Shown: positions 28,801-43,800 of the stretch, piece after piece
Numbering within the stretch: position 1 is the first letter of the stretch
Layout of the letters: the number at the start of each line of letters is the position of its first letter
Assembly (NCBI GenBank): GCA_028023455.1
Contig: JAQFVV010012394.1
Location: forward strand, 25,123,053 to 25,187,052
From: Epiperipatus broadwayi
Lineage: Eukaryota; Onychophora; Udeonychophora; Euonychophora; Peripatidae
Direction of reading: 5' to 3'
Length of the DNA stretch: 64,000 bases
Made by a program: the position numbers and the translations under genes
The notes under the pieces: generated by a model
Told to the model about the DNA's origin: nothing
What the model saw: only the letters and a program-made list of their open reading frames with translations
The model's database searches: none

Positions 28801-31800
28801 AATCTATTTTTAAAACATGTTGCTTAAATAAATTATACGTTAATATATAAAAATAGAGCTATTTTAATAACATTCTTTACTAGTCTGTCTATATGTAAAA
28901 ACTAAGAAGTTGCTAGTTATACTTAGTTGAATTCAGTTAACTATGAATTAGTTTTTGAAATAACTCATAAATTGTTAGGTCTGCTGTAATTGTTGATCAT
29001 CGATGATAATGTTAATAATAAAATAGTTCAGTATTAATAATTCTAAATCATTTATTAAATACTTCCTGTTAAGTAAACCAAAAGCTGATATTACTATTTC
29101 TCTAATTTTAAATTTGATAACTTTACAAAATAATTTTTAGCAATATCCATAAGGGAAAAAAAAATTCGATTATGTTGATTAGCAACAGCAATCCTGTATG
29201 GCAATATCTTTATTACTTTAAAATAAGAAATATATAATTGTTTAGTAATCTTTTAAAAACATCATCAGAAATATGTTTTTGCCTATAAACATATATAATT
29301 AGAAGATGAAGAAAAAATTATCATATAAAAAATAATTAAAAAGAAGAATTCTAACATATAGTTTTTAATAAGTGAAATTCTCATGTAAATTACCTATATA
29401 ATACAAATAAAGGGGTTCCAATAGAGTCTTCAATAGATCTATTAAAAAAAAAAAGATTAAATATATATATATATATTACTTGCAAAGAATTGTTAAGATA
29501 ATTAAATATCTATTGACGTAAACATGTGTATAATTGTTAATTATGTAAGCACAAACCCACACACAGCAGTGTCTAACATAATAGCTACTTGCTACAATAA
29601 TGCTTTTAAATTTTGTACCCTCTCTAGTTTTACCATGTTTTAACAATATATGTCCAACATATCAATTTGAAAAGTATATACACCTGGGTTTTATGCGGAT
29701 TATTTTAATACGATTTTGAAGTTATGCGATTCATGTTTCTTCTTAATATCTTTCATATTTCACTATATTTATTAGATATCAAGAAATTTAAATTATTAAT
29801 AACTTATTTTGACTTGAAACACTTTTTTTTTCCAAAAATATAACGTTATATTAGCAGCTAACGTGAATATGGCCTGAAGCTGTATTTAGAACTTATCTTC
29901 TATGTAAATAACCTATTTATACTAATGAGTAAATAATAATAATAGATTTATACTTACATATAAAAATATTGCAATAAATATTCAAAAAATTTAAACTTTT
30001 AAAATATATTTTGTTATATATAAGAGAAATAAATAATCTTTTAGATTTTGAAAATAAAAACGAAGATTTTATAAACTGAAAATAATCTTTCTAATGATAA
30101 TGTATAATCTTTTTGTTTTGATTGCATCTCATTTTTTAAATATAGAAACAGAAAACCATTAACACAGCACAAGACTGAAAATGGCACTAGTTGTATATCA
30201 CATCATGAATAAAAATAAAGTGGCTAACAGGTTTCTCTGGGCATAATTGCTGAGAGATTCTTGATTTCATTTAAGAAGAAATCACAATACATCACATCGA
30301 ATCTGATTTCTTACCAGTTTACAAACGAATGGTAATGATTAAAATATGTATGAAAAATGTAAAATTAAATACTGTAGTAATAAAAAAAGTTTGTCTTGTA
30401 TTAATTTTTTTCAAATATTTGAAATTTTTTATTAGTCATACTTTATTTGCTTATTTTTTTAATGCGAATTTTAAAGTAATTTTTTCTTGCTGCTTTGCTT
30501 TCATGCGAATTTTTAAAATTACAGCACCTATCCCCCATTTTGCAAGGTAAATTAAGTCTATTTTTGTGCGATTTTTTTAAATGCGATTTTTCTGTGGAAC
30601 CTATCTACTGCATAAAACGAGACCCAGGTGTAGTCATCTTCTCTTCAAAAAGTCAATGTTTATCTATTAAGAATATTTTGTTATCTCTGGCTATTTTCAA
30701 AATTTAATAAAATTATTAAAAATTATGTATTGAATACATAATGTTTTTGCATTAACTAAAGACTAATTAATTCTCCTAATTGTGATTTAAAAAAGAGTAG
30801 TCTATTATAATTGTATAAAAAAAATACCACACACATTATTATCTGTAAAATGAATACTTTTATTTTTAAATATAATCAAATTACATTTATTTATAACAAC
30901 CAGCTTTTAAATCTATGAGTATAAAATTTAAAGCATTATTATGCTTTCTGTTTAGCTAATAATTAAACTAAGATTCTTTTAAATGGCATACAAATTGCTA
31001 ATTTATATACAACGGTCAAATATCCAATATAAAAAAATTATTTGTCCACAATGTTATTATTGATATATACTTAATAGAATAATCAATCTAAATAAAATTG
31101 AAACAAACAACAAATTATATTTACAATTATTTAATTATCAATTTGGCTTTCATCTCTTATTGAGACTGTTTTCAAGATATATGCTTTATACATCACATGA
31201 CTTATTAACTATATTTACTCCACCTATTAGATATTATTTTACCTTCAACAATATAATTAACATTACACATATAAATGCATAAACAAATGACATAAAATAA
31301 AAATAAAAGTGCATAAATTGCTAATCTCTGAAAAATAAACAATGAAATCTTTTTTTTTTTTAAGCACTTTTATTTAATTTAGAAATTCTGTTTGTTAGTT
31401 TGGCTAAAATCTTGTAACCGATTTTTAATATATTTCTATCAAATAGATTTTTTCAAATTTTGTACACCTGTTAAGCATCAATGATAATACAATAGTGCAA
31501 GGTTGTCAGCCATTTGTTGGGTCTAACAGTGTTCGTTGTCCAAATTTCAAACCATACTGATATTGATTGATTCAGAAAATTTTCAGTAATATCCAATAGA
31601 TGGTGCTATATATTTTTTAAATATGCTTTCATTAAATTTCATGACTAATTCACTAAAAAGTATTTTCTAGGTAATTAAAATAGAAGGGAAAAAACTAAAA
31701 CTTGCTTTTTTTAAAAGGCTGCTGATTAATATATTCAAATACTGAAAATATGGTAACATTGTTTTATCAGTTTTTAAATTTGAATATAAAAAGTCCATTG

Positions 31801-34800
31801 CAAAATATCCAATTCTAAAAAATAATATATATATATGCTTTTATTTAATTTAATGGGTAATGCACTAAAACTCAAAAAATAATTTTTTTCTTCAACCACA
31901 ATTTTGTTTGCTATATGTAACTTGAAATAAAAGCAAGGGCATCAATAAATTAAGTAATTTAATCAGTTAGTGATTGAATTAATTAATTTATGAAGATCCC
32001 ACAGTTTTATTTCAAGTTATATATAACAACCAAAATTGTAGTTGGAAAAAATATTTTTTTGATTTTTAATGCATTGTTGATCTAATTAAATAAAAATATT
32101 TTTTTTATAAAGTATTATATATACATATTATTATTAATAATGTAATGTATAATGTGACGGTCAGATGATGTATGTTGGCTTAACCCAGTTCGAATACTAG
32201 GCGAAGGTACCTCGGGGCCACTCATACGCGAGATTTTAAATCAAGAATATTATGACCCCTGCCCTCTTCGTATATTTTCGAGACTAACCCACGAACCAAC
32301 AACACCATCTGAGACACGCATAGATATTTTCTTCCCGAGCCACGAGCTTAGCATCAGCGGGATACATGGACAAAACCACCTGCGGAGCTTAAATAGTTAA
32401 ATTGCAAAAATACTTAGAAATGTGTTCTGCGTGCCTGGATCATTTGAAAGTAAAACAAAGCATTAAAAGATAACTAGCAAACGCAAGCTTTTTAGTGAAA
32501 TAAATATCTTTAATAAATGACATTTGAAATATTATTAATAATTTAATGGCCTTCGCTATTCCCCAAAATTTCTGAATAACTAATGAGACAATGAAAATCC
32601 GATTAATATACTTGCGGTCTAAATCTTTCCTTCCCAGTTTTATTAAACATTGTCAACTCGAATCTGCTCGATAATGTGTAATAATAAAAATTTTCCGCAA
32701 AGCAGTTTCTAATTGCTTTGCACTAAAACAGAGTTTAAAACCATTTAAGATGTATATCGCTAAATCTGACATACGTAAGAAGCTAATGGCGAACAAAAGA
32801 AGCGTTATCGAGGAGATCAAATTGGCAAACAACAAAACAGAAAAAAAAGAAACTTACTCGTACTAAATTTTACAAGTATGAATAAAACTGGAAAGGGATT
32901 TTTATATGAACAATTAACTAATAAACTTAACCGCAATGAAATTAAAATATTTACACATGGGAGTAATGAAGAATAGCGAAGAAAAGGGGTTAAATATCTA
33001 AGTAGATGATCACATATACATATATCTAACTAGTCTAATAAAAATAGTTACATTATAAATATCATTAAGCAAACATTTCATAAATATTCAAGAAAGCAAT
33101 TATAAAAAGTATGGACAAAAAGGGTAGCATAATGAATAGTTCATGAGGAGAGATATGATTACCGTCCTTATTCCTTGGTCATGTTCCATCGACGGGCGTA
33201 GCTTGATCCGTCTGATGAGATGTGTTCGACCGGACAAGGAAAGTGGAAATCAGTAGCATGGTTTCACAAAAGTCCTCCAGACACGGCACAGAGTTCAGAT
33301 GACGATTGAGTAAATACTACGGCATTTTTCTGGTATTGAGGAACCCCGGCGATAGGCAAAGCTCTTTATTTGCCTAGCCGAGCATATTAGAATCCATCAT
33401 ACTTATACGATTTTTAGCTTGAGCAGGTTCAAACTTCATGATTTGTAGACGATAATTGTAGACTTTTTGAAATAAAATCACAAACAAAATCTGACAGAGT
33501 TCTCCTAAGAGAAATCTGAATGCACCTTGCAATAGCAGATCTGACTGAAACTTGCAATAGCAAAATCTGAATGCCTTGCAATCGCAAAATCTGATATCAC
33601 TCTTCCAATAGCAAAATCTGAATGAATTCCTCTTTTGTTCTCTCCCTTTTATAACTTTTTTTCTTAGCTACCTTCTATTGTTTGTATGATCTGAGATCTT
33701 GATAAGCCTCCCCATGCTCCTTTGTTTCAAAGCAACATTTTCTAAAAATAACTTTTACTTTTTTACTCTAAATTTCTTTCTTTAAAGTTTGAATTCTATT
33801 AACTAAAAAGAAAGAAAGAGAAGGCCATCTTTAATTTGACTTGAATGGGCTTAACTAATTAAAATATACATTCTTTTAGAAATGTTGGTGGGCTTATCTC
33901 AAAATCAAATCATACTAAATATTTTAACAAAATTTTAACAACAATATATTATTATTTTTTTATAGTAGAATAAGCATTTTATTTCAGCAGAATTTTGCAT
34001 TAACTCATATATATACGCTAGATGTATATATATGTTTGACTAATAGGTTAAGCAATTTTTATTAATAGAATGAAATTTATTTAAAACAAAATATTTAAAT
34101 GTAAAACACATTTGATAAGCTTAATTATTTTTAACTCTAATGCAAAACCCTGCTGATATTGAACTATAAACTTAATTCAGGTCTACAATACTAATTAAGT
34201 TTATAGGAAGATGTGAAGCATGGATCGGGCTTCAGATCCATTGCTTCAATAAAAAGTTTTTAAAATTCTCTAAATCGTCCAAAAAAATTAACAACATTCC
34301 AAAGAATAAAATATTTGCAGCACCATTAAATTATTTACTTATATATTATTTGTATATATAGTACAAGCTTTATATAATTTATTATGTGAATTACCACTAA
34401 AATTTAAAAACAAGACTAATAAATTTTTCATTAAATTATATTAAACATCAATTTGAGGATATTAAATAACAATAATGTTGCCGATAGTAAAGCCCAAAAC
34501 ACAAATTATGCAAACATTGGATGATTTTTTATAATACAATAATGAGTAAAAAAGTTTTAAAAAATCTTCTAGATCAGTGGTTCTCAACCTGTGGGTCGCG
34601 ACCCCTTTGAGGGTCGAACAACCTTTTCACAGGGGTCACCTAAGAGTATTGGAAAATACATTTTCGATTCATAACAGTAGCAAAATTAAAGGTTGGAGGT
34701 CACTACAACATTAGGAACAGTATTAAAGGGTCGTGGCATTAGGAAGGTTGAGAGCCACTATTCTAGATGATGTATGAATTAATACCATTTAAATAACTAA

Positions 34801-37800
34801 ATAACTATTAATAAACATTAATTACAGGCCACATTGGAAAATTATAAACATTTAAAATTGTATATTTATTTTTAAATTTAAATTCACCTGTAATTATAAA
34901 TAAAGACATCTATATTTTAAGAGTAAGCATTTCTTTTGGTTTTATATTAGTTATATGATAATAGCACTACTGCACACTTAATATATAATTTTAGTAATAA
35001 TTTTATAAAATGAAAAAAGGTTTAATTCACTTAACAGAGATAATATTTAACTATAGAAGTTATTTGCTATTATTGCAAAATGCTGAAGTTATTTGCATTA
35101 TTGCAAAATGCTATGTAATATACGAATACAAATAACATTATATGGTGTTGTGCTTAATGCATAAATCACTCATGCATGCAAACTAGGTAATACAGATCAA
35201 AAATGGAAATTTTCTGTGGAATTCCATGCAAACTTAGAACTCTTTTCAATTAATAAGCTCAAAGCTATTATTTGTTAGTCAGTTCTTAGCAAGCATAAAA
35301 CAAACAAGCTATTATTTGTTAGTCAGTTCTTAGCAAGCATAAAACAAAGAAGGAAAAACAGAAGTTGATTAACTGAACACCATTTTTTTCCTTCACTGTT
35401 TTATTGAAAAGATGCTGGATAAACTTTGCCATTCAGCAGAATACTTAGGGCTGTATTATGCTTATGTACGTACAAAAACGTTTTAATATAATTACAAGCA
35501 TTTATATCATATTTTAAAACTTACTCATCATCAATTTCTTGAGGAAATACACTCGAGGTAAATTGACTATTAAGAATTTGAGAGAGAGGAGCTGCTAAGG
35601 TGGCAGCAGATTCTTGATCAAACTCTTCCTATAATATACAAAAAAAAATTAAAGCTTGTTATTAACATTGATTAATAGAGTGGCTAACATTATCAAATTA
35701 TAACAAAAGATGAGGAGACAAGCTATCTAAATTTGCTTTTAGTCAGAAAACAAATCAATTTTATAAAATGAATTAACTGAAACATATAAGCTGAACAATT
35801 TAACATATCATGAGATCAACAAACATAAAACTTAGACTTCCAGCTCAATTGTCATTTGAGAAGCTATGAATAAAAATAGTGTGATCAGTCTTTAGATTGA
35901 AATGAAGTAATCTGTAAAAGAAAAATTATTCAGAAACCTACAATATAAAGCTATTATAAAAAATATTCTATAAAACTTTCCGAAAGAAAAAAAAAATCCA
36001 TGTACATGTATAAAATATTAGCGTATAATAATTTTGTAAAAACTTTTTTTAATATTAGATAATATGTAATTAGAAGGGATTTGAATATAAACTTTCAAGT
36101 TCCCTTCAGTCATCCACTTCATCTTATATAACCTATACACATATGTACACTGGCGATCACTTATCTTTTTCATATATGTGGGTGATTGAAGAGAGCTTGA
36201 AAGTCTGTGTTCAAATCCCCTCTCATTATATCTAAAGTTTAAGTATGTACGTTGTATTCAAATATTAGACAATATGTTTATTTGAAATAAAATATTATCT
36301 GCTTTTCAGATTGCACTTTTAGTGCATTTTTTATTAGATGTAAAATTTATAAATATATAACGGTATATACATATAACCATAAATTATTAAAATTGAAGAA
36401 AACATCATTTATTCTTTTTCACTAAAAGAATTTTTTATTAGTTTTATAATTGGCATTTCAATCAAACTTGGTCAGCGCAACTGCCTTACAAGCAGTTGCC
36501 CGGGTTGCGGGTTCGCGTCCCGGCCGATGCTATGACACTTGAAAATAAATAAATAAATAAAAAAATAAAAAAAATTATATTTAAAAATATTACTATTTAT
36601 TTATTTAATATATGATTTTTTTGTATTTTTTAGACAGCTTAACTATTAACCAAATCTCATAAAGAAACCTGCAGAGATTCCTAGATAAGTGATAATAAAA
36701 ATAAAAAACTATGGAAATAAGAAAAGGAGAACAAGAAATAAAAAGCAAAAAAATAACTATGGATATAAAAAGATATAATTATTAATGTCATCAATATTCT
36801 TTATTACTATTTACAATGCTTTTTTACAATCCACTATTAACAGTTTCGATTGCCCCAGCAATCTTCTAGAACTTCTACTTATTCTGAAGAAGATTTCTGG
36901 GGAAATCAAAACTATCAATAATGGATTATAAAAAAGCATTGTAAAGAGTAATAAAGAATAGAGATGATATTAATATTATATGGATTTGGCAATGTAATAA
37001 GAAAAAGAAAGTTATAATACTTCATAAAGAAGATATAAAAAGAGTAGAACAAGAAAATAAAAAGCATGAAAGATGTAGTTTTGTTTAGTAGGTGGAATTT
37101 GTTTTTGGCACTTAATCAATGATGATAATGATTTTTATTATCTTAGAAATGCTATTAAATTTAAAATGCTAAAAATTAAATGAAAGTAATAATTTGACTG
37201 CTATTTAAAGGATAAAAAAAAAGATGCCTGAAATATCTATAAATTGGTTTGTCCTTTATTTCTAAACACAAGCTGAAAACAATAAATTAAAAATACACAT
37301 ATTCACACACTCACATAAATACATTTATGATTAAGAGTTTATTCTTACGTTTCAAATATACAGCTTCAAACACTAAAAAAAAAAATTAATGATTCTTAAA
37401 ATGCATTTGATCAATCAGATCTCTTTAGATAGGCCGAGCTCCACATTGTTATTTTATATTTGTTAAATAAACTTGTATAATATAAATCTATACATTAAAC
37501 AATAAAAAATAAATAAACTTACATCTTGAATAATAGCTTGTACTAACTTTTCCATTGTTTCACACTTAGTTTCATTATCACTAAAAATACAATCCAAAAT
37601 ATATTATTAATTGTATAATCCAAAGATCTATTAATTGAAAAAAAAAAAATTCTAATAAAATAAGCATCACTAATCATAAATTAATATTTCTAAATGCAAA
37701 AAAAAAAAAATATTAACTAAATTTAACATATAATTGTAGATATTAAAATATTCATCTACATATGTAAGATTCAGTCATTTTCACAAGAACTTTATGCTTA

Positions 37801-40800
37801 TATCCAATAAATAATTGCATGGTTAAATTCCATTACTTTTGCTTTGTTGAGAAATAATAATTTTTGAGGAATTTTTTTATCAAACTTTTTAAAATAAAGA
37901 ATAAAACCCAGTTACTTATTTTTACGATCTATAAATTTTTTTTTCTTGTTCTGCTTCTTTTTTCCCCTCTCTTTTGAAAAGCTTGTTTGCAGGCTGTTTA
38001 TTGGTTAATTATTCCCCCCCCCCTTCTTGTTAGAACAACATTTACTTATTTGCAAGTATTTGATTTATTTTAAAATGACAATTTTCGGTTTTGAAATATT
38101 TTTTTAAAAAAATAATACTTTTTAGAAATTGAATAAAATACAATTTATTTTTTTTCATTTTAGATCAATATTTTTATAAAATGAATATTATTTACCTACA
38201 TTTAAACATAAGATTTGACTAGAAACAATAATTTTTATTTATAAAATCAAATGCGCACAGACAATAATTATCCATCTATATAACGCATTTTATTTTAGAA
38301 AATTAGATTTGAAATTTACTGGTTTTAAATACTATTGACTGTTTACTCTTCAGCATATAATGATTTTATAGATTTATATCTTATATCTACTTTTAGTTAA
38401 TTATTTTACCTATCAGATCCTTTATAAATTTTAAACCAATTAAACCCAAGTTCAAATCCTATGATACTAACATGTGATTATCTTTCCTACTTTACTAAGT
38501 AAATATTATTGGGTTTAACAAAATTTTAAATTATACATCAAAATTTTTATTTCCTCTTTTATTCTAGGATAGTGTGGACTAATAAAAAGTGCACAATATA
38601 TACAATTGATTATATTAATATATATTTTAAACAAATCTATATGTCAAATAAAAGATAAATAATAACTTTTTGTAATAACAATAGACAAATAGATAAGTAT
38701 TTAGATAAAATTAATACCTTGGATAGAAATATTAAATTTACAGTGGAAAGGGAGAAATGTAATAAGTTATCATATTTGGACATAATGTTAACAAAAACAT
38801 ATGTTAAAAATAGATGTAGAATAGAAACATCAGTATATAAAAAAGTGAATGGGAATAGTAATATAATGAATTGGAATTCTAATACAGATAATAAATATAA
38901 ATCAAGTAGTATAAGTACAAGAATATGTAGGGCTATTAATTATTGTTCAAGTGAAAAGGAATATAAAAAAGAAGTAGAATTAATAGTAAAGGAATTTAAA
39001 GAAAATGAGTATCCAGAGAATGTAATAGTGAAGAATATAAAATTAATAGAAGAAAAATATAAGAAAGGTAATAAGGAAGAAGAGAGTGTTAAATATAGAA
39101 ATAAAAATATAAAGAAGGAGTATATAGGGGTTAAAACATATAGTAATAATATAGTTAAGAATGTTAATAAAATTATTAGAAAAATTAATAAAAGATATAA
39201 TAATGTAATTAAGTATAAGGTAGTAAATAAAAAAAGAAAAAATGTAATGAATATATTAGATAATAAATATATTAAAGATATGCGAAAATGTATAAATGGC
39301 ATATATCAAATAGATTGTAGATATTGTAAGCAAAATATGATAAGGACAAAATATGTAGGTGAGACAAAGAATTCTATTTTTACGAGATTAAATCAACATA
39401 GGTATGATAAAAATTCACCAATTTACTTGCATACTATGGAAACAGGGCATGTATTTGACAAAGAGAGTATAAAAATGATAGGATATACTAATAAAAGAAG
39501 AGATAGAAAAATAAAAGAGGCACTACTAATTAGGAAGATAAGACCTAGTTTAAATAGGGATGGGGGACTAAGAACGGTGTGTTGGTAGATATAATATTGG
39601 ATTTATAGACTTATGTATTAAAAATAATTGCATATATATATGTTTTAGGAGTATATAAATGTGTATATGGGTAGTGAATATTGAGTATAAAATTAAGATA
39701 TGGTTTGGAAAAGATATTGGTGTTGGCATGGTTATTGTTGTGATAGATTAATAATAAAGGTAATAATAATAGTAATAAAAGAAAATAAGTTAAAAGTTAT
39801 AATATGTGGATATACATAAAAGACTTGTAAAAATTGTTAATAAATATAGGTTAAAAAATAGTTAAAAGTTTTATAAAATTGATAATAGAGGGAGTTGATA
39901 GTAATAATAAATAATAAAAAGGTAAATGTTTATAAGATTTTGTAAATTTGTTATAAAAATTTCAAAAAATAAAAGTAATAATAAAATAGTTTTAAAGGTA
40001 ATAAACATGGTCTGTTGGATAGGTTAGTGTTATAGATAGGGAAGTGAAAAGGTAATATGTATTAGATAATAATTAAACAAGATAGATAATAAAATGAAAA
40101 CATAACTGTAAAAATAAAATAGGTTTTAAAGGTAATATAAAATGGTGCATTAGATGTGTTTTGTATAATTATATATGTATAAGTAAGAGGAGTATTTATG
40201 AGGGTGGGTATGTATAGAGGTATAGGAGGATTGGTATATTATGTATATGTATTATGAGTATAGGTATATATATGAGTGTGTTTTAAGAAATATAGTTATA
40301 TATTGGATATGTATATGTGTGGAGGTATAGATGTAGGTAGGGATTGTTAATAATTTGTAAATTGTTAATTTTATTTTGATATAGTTTTATATATTGGGTT
40401 TTATATATTATTTCATATATTATTTTTAGTTATATGTATAGAGGTAAAGTGAAGATGTATATATATATATGTAGGAAATATGGATGATATGTGCATTTAT
40501 ATGTGAAATAATGGTTAAGTAGTTATTTTATAATATTGGATTATGGTTAATGATTATAATTGGGAAGTTGGAAAGTTTACATAGAACTATAAGTTTTATA
40601 ATAATGATAAAAGAGGGAGCTGTTTTAAATGAATAAACAAGATTTTAAAATAACCATCATTTTAATTAAGGTTAAAACTGTGAGGAGGATTAAGGTAATG
40701 ATGTTAAAAAATATTATTTAGTGATATAGAGATAAAAGTTATAAAAAGTAAAATTAAAGATAGTAATGTAAAAGATGTTATATATTAGATAATTATAAAA

Positions 40801-43800
40801 ATAATAATAATAAAATAGTATTAAATATTATAAGATAATATTAAGAAGAAGAATATTTAAAGGGTTGTTTTAAAAATAAAAAGTAAAAATGGAATTATTT
40901 AAAAAGATAAAAAAATTATAAAACGGTAAATTGGATATGTTTTGTATTTTATATATATTTTTTATATATGTGTAGGTAAAATATACATATAGATGTGTAT
41001 TAGTAAAGATATATGAGGATTGCATATGTGTCTATGGGTGTATGTATATCTGTATATAGATGTATGTTTAAAAGAGGTATGTCTAGGTATTGGATATGCA
41101 TATGTATATATAGATGTATATGGATTATATATATGTCTGGGGGTCATATGGATTTATATGTGTATATATATGAAGAAGATATATGTCTATTTTTTGATAT
41201 GTATGTGTATGTTTTGTATATATATGTAGAATGATGGAGATATATATATGTTTGATTTATATATGATTTATACATATATATCTGAAATGATAATTATGTA
41301 TTTGTATTGTTCAAATCTTGTAGCTCTGATGAAGACTGCTGGACAGTCGAAACTGTAAGAAAATAAAGAAGGTTAAGAAAATTACTTGCATTAAAGTGTA
41401 TATGAGTGAAGTATTATAAGTAATATAAAAAATATAAAAAAAAGATCATCTTTTAACTAATAGAATGGCATTGATATAATAAAAGATGGGTATTATCTGC
41501 AAGCATTATTTGGGGATTTCGTTTTTAAATTATCTTAGTAGCACATTCAACTTATTCATTCCATGAATATGCTAAATTATCGATAAAAAAATCATCAAGA
41601 TATAGAATTCTAATTTGCATTCTTTAAAATAAAAATAAATCTTCAAAAGTAAATTTATTTCTGCTAAGAAATGGTATTTTGATAAATTCTGCATCTGATA
41701 ATACTTTTAACACCACTAACTGAAGAATAATAGAAATCACAATTTTGATAATAGATTATTGGAGTATTTGTTATATCAATCACTTTCACACCATTTGTGC
41801 ATTTGTTAAATATCAGACTGAACCAAAATTTTAACAATACTTTGAAAATCAAGACACCTGCCATCTAATAACTTACATAATTTGGCAATTATCTGACAAT
41901 TTTTAATTGTCCCAGCACCATCTAATTTTATTTCATTAAAAAAGATTATCAGATTTATCCATACTGATTTTGTGTCCTGAAATGCAAATCATTAGTTTCC
42001 TGAATACTTTTGAATCCTTGTTCTATAGCATATTTTTGTAATTAAACAAAGCACAGTAACAAACAAAATGAAATTAATAATACTAAATTTTAATGTTATA
42101 CTTAGATATCATCGCATAGCAACAAATAGCTAAAGTGATTATAAAAAAATACAACTGTAAAGATTTAAATTCTTAATGTATATTGTTTGATAATATTTAG
42201 CTTATGACAATGACAAAAAAAAGAAGTTCTCTCCGTATTAGTAAGGGACAAACGAGATATTTATTTAAATCAACTGCCACTTAATTTTTTTAAAATTAAA
42301 GTTCTTAAAGTCAATATGAATGAATATTTTTTAAAAGTCCAATTACGCTATGTATGTAAATGTTATTTAAATTAGCCATCACTAAATCAGTATTAAAATA
42401 TGATGCTCAAATGTCAAAAAGCAAATTGTATACCATTTAAAACTAAATATTGTTCAAATTTTTTTGTTAAAACATAGTAATTGCAGCATATCATTTTTAT
42501 CATCATATATAAAGTATTAATATAAACGCTCTCTAAAAATCAAACGAATCTCATTATATCCTTGAAGTGATTTATATTGGGTATCTGACTGTATGAAAGA
42601 CACCATGTTCAATAACATCTTGCTAAACAATATAGAAAGTATTCAAGTATTGATAGACAAGGAGGAGATAGAAATGTGATATTTTAAAAATAATCTATCA
42701 ATATTATTCAATTAACAGTATCTTATTATTGTTGCTATTGTATTGTAATCTAGAAGTTTCTAAACATACTGTGCATAATTCATACTCGACTGAAATCTAT
42801 TATCACTTGGAGTTTTTCACTTAAAATGACATTTTTATTATTATTATTTTTCTATTGCATCAAAAAATAAGTAGATAATCTAATCATAGGTAAGAAAAAT
42901 AACTTTCATAGATATCTTTGGATATTGCAATTTTATCACTGATTCAGTTGCTTGTAATGACTGACCCAATACTTCATTGAAAATAACTCTTTAAAATTTC
43001 CAATAATACCAACACTTGATATTACATCTCTGATGTTTATTTTAATACTTTTTAGATTTAAACAAACTATGAAAAATAGTTCAATTAAATAAAACTAATG
43101 CTTATTAATTAATTCTACATATCAATTCATCAAATCAACTAGTTTATATAAGATATGCAATATATATAAAAGAAAATTTTTACAGACTTTATAAAAGTAA
43201 ATGAGATCTTATTCATATATTTTTAAACTGAAGTTTGGCCATGATCTAATTAAACTAACATCCAGTTAAATTTTTACTGGATCAGAAAAAAGAATATTTA
43301 AAAAAAAAAAAAATTAGTGAAATTTCATTTTAGGTTTATGGATGTGTAACAAATAAATGTTGTTTGCTAAATATTGTGATTTCAGTTTTTCAATCCAGCT
43401 TTTAATTGGTAGTTTGCTTAGATCATAGCCAAATATTAATTAAAGAATACATGGATAAGATCTATAAATTAAATTTTCAGTATTTATATATAGAGAAACT
43501 ACTTATCTATAATCAGAATATCAGCTTTTCATTACAAACTATGCTGAAATTTCTGATAAAAGATAGTCCTCTAATTAAAATGGTAAACAAAATATATGCA
43601 CAGATCACGTGATTACCATTTCATATGCTTACACAAGCTGTTAATAACAATAGCAAACTCTCCATACAGTACAGTCAGCAAGTGCAAGTCTTCATAATTA
43701 ATAAATGCAAGAAGGTTTGTGCATAAAATCCCTATCTAGTACCCACTCATCCAATATTCCCAGACTAGTTTCTAGCTTCTGGCTTTCATCAGTGAGAAGC

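Larger units (their letters stand above)
29439..35524 (-). other. INTS3: INTS3 intron 4 of the window, contents
   Basis: 6.1 kb, repeat-rich: the pogo/Tigger-like copy 2, a long palindrome, a GC-richer island with a minisatellite, a SPIN-like MITE and a 44-bp duplication. 30640-31830 and 33640-34560 hold nothing recognised. Confidence 0.7.
35629..37522 (-). other. INTS3: INTS3 intron 3 of the window, contents
   Basis: 1.9 kb: a tRNA-type SINE at 36450 and a 166-bp palindrome at 36795. The remainder is AT-rich with nothing recognised. Confidence 0.7.

Noticed and set aside
36450-36540. Functional tRNA-Val gene
   Set aside because: Acceptor stem does not pair and the unit leads directly into an (AAAT)n tail, so a SINE is more likely.
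38940-39302. 120-codon minus-strand ORF
   Set aside because: Exact antisense of the Penelope endonuclease frame, with low-complexity Leu/Phe/Ser/Thr content.
41013-41234. Tyr/Met/Cys-rich overlapping ORFs
   Set aside because: Produced by TATATG/TGTATA simple-sequence runs in the Penelope 3' region.
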